Shown here: in pieces, positions 4,294 to 6,739 of the stretch
Position numbering within the stretch: the first letter of the stretch is position 1
Layout: each line of letters begins with the position of its first letter
NCBI GenBank assembly: GCA_900766865.1
Contig: CAAFXA010000253.1
Location: 1-6,739 of the forward strand
DNA: 6,739 bases
Origin: an uncultured Akkermansia sp.
GTDB taxonomy: Bacteria; Verrucomicrobiota; Verrucomicrobiia; Verrucomicrobiales; Akkermansiaceae
Direction: 5' to 3'
Position numbers and translations under genes: made by a program
The notes under the pieces: generated by a model
Seen by the model: only the letters and a program-made list of their open reading frames with translations
What the model was told of the DNA's origin: nothing
Database searches by the model: none

Positions 4294-6739
4294 CTATTTA
4301 ACCTTCAGTTGCTCCAGCATGGTGCGGGCCTGTTCTATGCGCTGTTTGATGACGGCGTTTTCTCCCTCTCTGCGACTGATGTCATTGAGCAGTACGATGG
4401 CCTGCTCCAGCCAGATGACGGCGTCTCTCTGCTCGTTTAGACGGATGGCATGCGAGGCTGATTCTACAAGCGCATCCGCATACATGCGTTTAATAGCCGG
4501 ATTCGCTGCATTCTTCTGCATAATCTCGCGGATGATGTCGCGGTATTCCGATAATTCATCAGCAGACTTAGCCAGGTACTTTTCCGACGCTGCATGCGAT
4601 TTTGCCAGTCCACGCAGTGCTCCGGCCTTTACCATGGCATAATCCGTATTGCCCGGAGCCGTCTGCAGCAGGGCCTCTACTTTGCGCATGATAGTATTAC
4701 AATACGTCTCGGCCTGGTTATAAATCCCGTGGCGCTGCAGGATGTCCACCATGAATGCCATAGCCCGGCACTGCAGGAATGGATATTCTGTATTGTAGGG
4801 GTCGAGCGCTTCCAGTTCTTCCGCCAGTTCGATGCTTTCTCGGAAAGAGGCGATGGCCTGTTGCTCGAAGTCATCTCGGAGTTTTTCATCCGTTGTACCT
4901 GCACTCATCATGATGTACATGTTGCCCCGGGTGTAGGCTTCTGTGCTCTTGCCGGCTTTGAATGAGAGGCGGTGAGGCTGTGCAGCGGAGAGGCTGACAT
5001 AAATATCCCGGGATTCATTGAGCAGCTGAGTAGCAAGCGCGTGGTTCTCCTCCTCCATGTGGAGGCGAGCCTGTGTCACCAGAGCTCTGGCCAGTCCTAC
5101 ACGCGCACCTTCGTGGCGGCTGTATTGGGCTGTGAGTTTACGGTAGAGATTAACAACGTTGTTTATAGCGGTGCGGTGCTGTTCTTTGTTGCCTGTGTTG
5201 CCGGCCAGGCGGGCGGCATATTCCATGGCGAGCCCCATTTCGCAGTGGTAGTCCGGGTTATCCGGGTTCTGGTCGCTGAGGGAACGCAGGATATTGAGAG
5301 CCTGGCTGACGAGGGCTTTGGCCTGCTGATTCATGTTGCGACGGCGGCCGACTTCTGCCCTAAGCAGCCAGGTGCGCGCCAGTTCGTAGCGATAGAGGCT
5401 ATCCTCCGGGTGTTCTTCGTGCAGGAATTGCAGCAATTTGGTTGCGTTGCGGTAGGCTTCTGTTGCAGCAGCTAATTCTCCCTGCTGAGCATTGACTGAG
5501 CCGAGGTTTTTCCATGCTATGGCCAGGGCTCGCTGCAGTTTTTCATCCTGCGCCATGGGGAGTTTTTCCATGGAATTGAGGTAATTTTTCAGGTTGTTAC
5601 CCAGTTGTTTCTGCAGGGTTGTCGAGCCCGGGATGTCTGCTAATTCGTCATTGAAGTTATAAAGCATGCCTTCCGTCAGGTCCAGACTGTTGTTGTAAAT
5701 CTGTGTGGCATAGTTTTTCTCCTGCAGTGCCCAGATGCTCAGGGAGCCCAGTGTAATGACAATGCCTATACAGGACGCCATGAGGATGCGCATGCGCCGT
5801 ACCAACCCGGAGGGCGGTGGGATGATGCCGCTTTCCATGCTATCTCTCCAGGCTGCGGCACTGTGCCAGCGCTCTGCGGGTTCCAGAGCCAGCGCTCGGT
5901 CGATTGCCTGCAGGAAGTGGCTGCTGTAGTGTTCTTCCAGATGTGCTCGCCCAGCCAGGGGTTTGTAGGGGTCAGGGGTCGCGTGGGTGCGCATGTCGGC
6001 CTTGGGGGGGAGCAGGCGGGTGATGAGGTAGTAGAAGCAGGCCCCGAGTGAGTAAATGTCCGTATGGGGGCCGATGGCAGCGCTCATCTGTGCATCCGTC
6101 CGGGCTGTGCTCTGTTCCGGGGCGCAAAAGTCCGGTGTATAGATGTTGGTGTAAACTTTCCCTTCCTGTAGTTGTCGAGCGGAACCGAAGTCCAGCAGGA
6201 TGGGGCGTCCTTCGTTGTTCACGACAATGTTTTCGGGTTTAATATCGCGGTGAACGATGCCGTTTTGCTCCAGGTATTCGAGCGTGTAGAGGAGTGCACG
6301 CAACTGTTGTTTAATTTTTCTTGCTTCGATTCCCTGGCGGGTTTTATCGAGTGTAGGCACATCCGGCAGGCGCAGAGATTGCCCCTCCACATAGGGCATG
6401 ACGTAATAGGCGGTGCCGTTTTCCTCGAACCCGGAGATGATGGGTACAATGCCAGGGTGTTCCAGCCCCATGAGGATTACCACCTCTTCCATGAACTCTG
6501 CAAGGGTGGCTTTGTAGCGGGCATCTGTTTCCGGTGATTTGCTGGTTACAAAGGTTGTGCCGGCAATTCTCACGGCCAGCTCTGCCGGCATGTGTTCTTT
6601 TATCACGACAACGGCTCCCTGTGTGGTGTGCTGGGCGCGATAGGTGATACCGAAGCCGCCTTGTCCGAGTTTGGATATAATGGTGTAGTCGCCTACCTGG
6701 GTACCGGGGGGCAGGGGCTCTCGCGTATTAGTCTGCGGA
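4294..6739 (-). CDS. membrane Ser/Thr protein kinase (PknB/Hanks type) with TPR-type C-terminal region, 5' partial
   Basis: 814 codons are visible and the frame is open to the right edge, so the true start lies outside. A GTG at 6606 is not the start, because the kinase domain begins upstream of it. In visible numbering: glycine loop LGQGGFGITY at 24-33, ATP-binding Lys47 in VVVIKEH, probable helix-C Glu85, catalytic loop HRDIKPEN at 163-170 with Asp165 and Asn170, metal-binding DFG at 183-185, and APE at 206-208. All catalytic residues are present, so it should be an active kinase. A single membrane helix at about 318-337 (RILMASCIGIVITLGSLSIW) follows basic residues, which places the kinase in the cytoplasm and the remaining ~475 residues outside. 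That region is helical with TPR-like repeats; the clearest unit is at about 404-437 (NLGSVNAQQGELAAATEAY). The membrane-proximal segment with ALAIAWKNLG resembles those of planctomycete and verrucomicrobial kinase-TPR proteins. It ends in TAG, 63 bases before sulP. Its signal, substrates and any link to sulP are unknown. Confidence 0.93.
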   Translation of the reverse strand, partial: PQTNTREPLPPGTQVGDYTIISKLGQGGFGITYRAQHTTQGAVVVIKEHMPAELAVRIAGTTFVTSKSPETDARYKATLAEFMEEVVILMGLEHPGIVPIISGFEENGTAYYVMPYVEGQSLRLPDVPTLDKTRQGIEARKIKQQLRALLYTLEYLEQNGIVHRDIKPENIVVNNEGRPILLDFGSARQLQEGKVYTNIYTPDFCAPEQSTARTDAQMSAAIGPHTDIYSLGACFYYLITRLLPPKADMRTHATPDPYKPLAGRAHLEEHYSSHFLQAIDRALALEPAERWHSAAAWRDSMESGIIPPPSGLVRRMRILMASCIGIVITLGSLSIWALQEKNYATQIYNNSLDLTEGMLYNFNDELADIPGSTTLQKQLGNNLKNYLNSMEKLPMAQDEKLQRALAIAWKNLGSVNAQQGELAAATEAYRNATKLLQFLHEEHPEDSLYRYELARTWLLRAEVGRRRNMNQQAKALVSQALNILRSLSDQNPDNPDYHCEMGLAMEYAARLAGNTGNKEQHRTAINNVVNLYRKLTAQYSRHEGARVGLARALVTQARLHMEEENHALATQLLNESRDIYVSLSAAQPHRLSFKAGKSTEAYTRGNMYIMMSAGTTDEKLRDDFEQQAIASFRESIELAEELEALDPYNTEYPFLQCRAMAFMVDILQRHGIYNQAETYCNTIMRKVEALLQTAPGNTDYAMVKAGALRGLAKSHAASEKYLAKSADELSEYRDIIREIMQKNAANPAIKRMYADALVESASHAIRLNEQRDAVIWLEQAIVLLNDISRREGENAVIKQRIEQARTMLEQLKVK

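Noticed and set aside
4972..5475. 167-codon plus-strand frame opposite the kinase TPR region
   Set aside because: Antisense to well-supported coding sequence, with no domain or start signals.
6604..6606. GTG as the start of the kinase gene
   Set aside because: The upstream frame encodes the glycine loop LGQGGFGITY, which the kinase needs, and remains open to the window edge; the gene is 5' partial.

Overview
All the genes I can support lie on the minus strand. In transcription order they are: (1) a 5'-truncated membrane Ser/Thr protein kinase with a C-terminal TPR-type region (6739 to 4294); (2) a complete SulP-family anion permease with a STAS domain (4230 to 2377); (3) a complete MutY A/G-specific adenine glycosylase (2373 to 1372); (4) an eight-heme c-type cytochrome made as a lipoprotein (1332 to 43). 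A short open frame (53 to 13) may be the start of a fifth gene, or the frameshifted remainder of the cytochrome. I saw no RNA gene, CRISPR array, insertion sequence or phage gene.

The kinase-plus-TPR architecture, the CXXCH-rich cytochrome, the moderately high GC content and the absence of Shine-Dalgarno sequences fit a member of the Planctomycetes-Verrucomicrobia-Chlamydiae group, most likely Verrucomicrobiota. This is an inference from family resemblance, with no marker gene to confirm it.

The first 12 bases (CTCTTCCGATCT) equal the 3' end of common Illumina adapters. The left edge is therefore probably a contig end with untrimmed adapter, and genomic sequence starts near base 13. The stop codon of the cytochrome lies 30 bases from that edge, so its C-terminus is the least trustworthy part of the window.

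Transcription appears to start again twice within the gene run. One promoter (TTGCAG, 17-base spacer, TATATT) lies just before sulP. Another (TTGCCA, 17-base spacer, TAGAAT) lies just before the cytochrome. Both have a TGn extended -10, and both -10 boxes end only 7 to 9 bases before the start codon, which predicts leaderless or nearly leaderless mRNAs. The sulP promoter also carries a perfect 16-base palindrome (ATATTGTTAACAATAT) spanning the -10 box, the predicted transcription start and the first bases of the ATG, a good candidate operator. MutY has no visible promoter and starts 3 bases after the sulP stop, so it is probably co-transcribed and translated by coupling.

Functionally the window combines envelope signalling (kinase), anion uptake (SulP), oxidative DNA damage repair (MutY, itself an Fe-S protein) and extracytoplasmic electron transfer (cytochrome). 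No single pathway joins them. I do not see a defence system or other obviously new multi-gene machine; the most interesting signals are the paired leaderless promoters, the sulP operator candidate and the poorly characterised octaheme lipoprotein.
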